43,538 bases of DNA, taken from Lachnospiraceae bacterium. GTDB taxonomy: Bacteria; Bacillota; Clostridia; Lachnospirales; Lachnospiraceae. How positions within the stretch are numbered: the stretch's first letter is position 1; every line of letters begins with the position of its first letter. The notes under the pieces are model-generated. The model made no database searches. It saw only the letters and a list, made by a program, of their open reading frames with translations, and was not told the origin of the DNA. The translations under genes were made by a program, and so were the position numbers. The DNA lies in NCBI GenBank assembly GCA_028692975.1, contig JAQUWF010000016.1, positions 1 to 43,538 of the forward strand, read 5' to 3'. Of this stretch, positions 41,950-43,538 are shown one piece after another.

Positions 41950-43127
41950 GAAGATTTTGTACCTGCTTTCTCGATGACCTGTATTTTTCCCGATGCGATG
42001 CATTGGTCATCATGTAGTTCTATTCTAACATTATTTTCACATATTTGAACCCCCTTTTCCATTAATTTTTCCAAAAAGGCAATCAGGTTCCCATATGTCT
42101 TTTCTTTGGCATCCTCATCCGTATAACGCAGATGCTGTATTTCATAGTATTCCCGCTGTATATTACCCCAGTATACAGGCAGCAGAAAGTATTCTGTGAT
42201 CCGTAGCTGGCTGGTTATGACGCTTTGATTAAGTGTTTCCTTCTTCCCTTTTGAATGGGCGGATTCAAATCGATAGGGACCGATTTGAATAAAGAAGGCA
42301 TCTTTTTTCACTCCTGTATACACCTGTTTCTGATACTGCAGAGGGAAAGATTCATAATAACTGTAAGAGGTCTTCAGGTAGACATCCCCGTCAGGCACCA
42401 CCTGCTTTGTACGGACCACCTCCTGGCCATCATTGTAGATGGGAACGCTGCCGGAGATCAGCACATCCCCCTTCTGGCAGGCCTGCCCTACCGTAACCTC
42501 TGGCGTACCGGAACGCACAAAAATATCCGTGACCACACCGTCTCTGGAGGCACAGATGTCCATGCTGGGCGGTTCTGCCGTTTCTTCCTCCTCCGCCTGC
42601 AGCTGATTCTCCTGCAGCTCGATCAAAAGCTGGGTGCCTTTTACTTTGGCGGATACCCAGATGACCTGTGGAAAATGAAAGCGGATACCGGAGGCTATTT
42701 TATCGCATTGGATCCCGCTTTTTGCCATGCCGTGGGTGATAGTCATCTCCTGCTCCAGAAAGGTGAGAATACTCTGGGTGCTGGTCTGGCTGTTTCCCAC
42801 GATATGGATGCTCCAGACGATCCGTGACAGGGCGAACAGGATCAAAAGACAGAGAAAAAGGCCTGGCAGGATCAGTTTGTAAGTACACACGCGCCGCAGG
42901 GCATGGGGCAGTCCATGGGCAGTCTCATCCGTCACATGCATCTGTGCTTTTTCCATTAGTTCCCTGATTTTTCCAAGATCACGCCTGCTCACACAAAGGC
43001 TGCCACTTTTCTTTTCACAGTGGAAGGCCCACAGATCCAGCCGGTGATGGTGGCACATGTTCAGAAATCGTTCGGTGCATTCAGCCTCGAACTGTATCTT
43101 ATAGTAACCACAAACAACCTGCTGCAA
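41946..43127 (-). CDS. yqfD: Sporulation protein YqfD
   Basis: 393 residues. N-terminal cytosolic domain, one membrane helix (about 85-105), then an extracytoplasmic domain with IWVSAKVKGTQLLIELQE and CASRDGVVTDIFVRSGTPEVTVGQ, the YqfD pattern. Members are made in the mother cell under sigma-E in B. subtilis. The start is uncertain: TTG 43127 has no good site. CTG 43136 has GGAGG 9 bases ahead, and an in-frame TGA (the yqfC stop) blocks longer forms. Next to yqfC and phoH, as in other spore formers. Confidence 0.9.
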   Translation of the reverse strand: MQQVVCGYYKIQFEAECTERFLNMCHHHRLDLWAFHCEKKSGSLCVSRRDLGKIRELMEKAQMHVTDETAHGLPHALRRVCTYKLILPGLFLCLLILFALSRIVWSIHIVGNSQTSTQSILTFLEQEMTITHGMAKSGIQCDKIASGIRFHFPQVIWVSAKVKGTQLLIELQENQLQAEEEETAEPPSMDICASRDGVVTDIFVRSGTPEVTVGQACQKGDVLISGSVPIYNDGQEVVRTKQVVPDGDVYLKTSYSYYESFPLQYQKQVYTGVKKDAFFIQIGPYRFESAHSKGKKETLNQSVITSQLRITEYFLLPVYWGNIQREYYEIQHLRYTDEDAKEKTYGNLIAFLEKLMEKGVQICENNVRIELHDDQCIASGKIQVIEKAGTKSS

Positions 43128-43151
43128 ACGGCTCAGTTTTCTCCACCTCCG

Positions 43152-43385
43152 TCAGTTATGAAAGTAAATGGCCTGAATCATCCCGGTAATCTGCATATCC
43201 TCTCCCGTATACTGCAATATCTGAAGTTTTGCCCCTACGATTTCCAACCAGCCTCTTTTCATGGCAATATGGATATGATCCTCTCTGTACTGAAGAATGT
43301 GCCGGTAATTTTCAATATAAAGAGAACGATTTCCGTACAAGAAACAGTTGGCGTCCTGAAAATTAAAATTATTATGCATAAGCAA
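43152..43385 (-). CDS. yqfC: YqfC/YabP-family sporulation protein
   Basis: Up to 77 residues; the conserved part is YGNRSLYIENYRHILQYRED then IVGAKLQILQYTGEDMQITGMIQAIYF, as in YqfC/YabP. YqfC is a coat- or sporulation-linked partner upstream of yqfD. The N-terminus lacks the usual basic lead, and neither ATG 43379 nor TTG 43385 has a ribosome binding site. An in-frame stop at 43419 limits extension. Start uncertain or altered. Confidence 0.75.
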   Translation of the reverse strand: MLMHNNFNFQDANCFLYGNRSLYIENYRHILQYREDHIHIAMKRGWLEIVGAKLQILQYTGEDMQITGMIQAIYFHN

Positions 43386-43418
43386 CCCGGAATAAGCACT
43401 CTGAATAATATATGATTT

Positions 43419-43538
43419 CTAAAAGAAAAGTAGACTAAACCACAGCATATGCTCCTCGTCCAGACAGTAGTCCATGTGGCTCAGTTCCGTCAGTGCGGAT
43501 ACCACGATGCCATAGCTTTCGATGCAGGGATGCATCTT
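43419..43538 (-). CDS. Unidentified C-terminal coding fragment
   Basis: An open frame on the minus strand runs from the window edge to TAG 43419-43421, encoding 39 residues with a natural composition (IESYGIVVSALTELSHMDY and a hydrophobic end LWFSLLFF). It lies 34 bases before yqfC, in the same direction. I do not recognise the family. It may be the end of a real upstream gene or chance; only the 3' part is visible. Confidence 0.45.
   Translation of the reverse strand, partial: KMHPCIESYGIVVSALTELSHMDYCLDEEHMLWFSLLFF

Overview
This window is ordinary core chromosome of a low-to-moderate GC Bacillota. It is most like a spore-forming member of the Clostridia, probably Lachnospiraceae. The evidence is Gram-positive-type ribosome binding sites, Bacillus/Clostridium-type LexA boxes, the order rpmA-obgE-yhbY-nadD-yqeK-rsfS, a joined mreBCD-mrdA-minDE-rodA cell-shape cluster, the sepF/yggS division cluster, and sporulation genes yqfC/yqfD next to phoH and ybeY. 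I see no insertion sequence, CRISPR array, rRNA or tRNA gene. No intergenic gap exceeds 300 bases; the longest is 5797-6092.

Layout. 1-4622 (+): tail of rpmA, a terminator, then obgE, yhbY, nadD, yqeK, rsfS and a membrane-anchored transglutaminase-like protein, tightly packed with short overlaps. 4659-7190: an SOS module. lexA (-) is divergent from a small LysM membrane protein resembling the division inhibitor YneA (+), with up to five LexA-box-like sites between them. It is followed by a palindrome-rich spacer and a XerS-like tyrosine recombinase (+). 7221-10107: AI-2E-family permease (-), TtcA-like tRNA thiolase (+) and a cytidylate-kinase-like protein (-).

From 10214 to the end everything reads on the minus strand. 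In transcription order, from high to low coordinates, the blocks are: an unidentified C-terminal fragment, yqfC, yqfD, phoH, ybeY, a DUF3048 lipoprotein, proB, DUF896 and 5-formyl-THF cyclo-ligase; an M14 peptidase; miaB, mutS, mutL, miaA, a methionine-gamma-lyase-family enzyme and two flavoproteins, from a strong promoter; radC, mreB, mreC, mreD, mrdA, minD, minE, rodA and a D,D-carboxypeptidase; a small P-loop protein, an HlyD-like membrane protein, yggS and sepF; and aroB, lspA and an RluA-family pseudouridine synthase.

Together the genes cover ribosome maturation, tRNA modification, mismatch repair, the SOS response, and cell elongation and division. The features I find most worth a second look are: an MreB whose second phosphate motif is degenerate (NLGAQSSE for the usual DIGGGTTE); a roughly 250-residue insertion in PBP2; minD-minE with no minC between mrdA and minD; the multi-box SOS intergenic region with its YneA-like gene; the run of perfect palindromes ahead of a lone Xer-type recombinase; and an HlyD-like protein with a P-loop protein attached to the sepF locus. 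All functional statements rest on reading motifs and gene order; no database search was possible.
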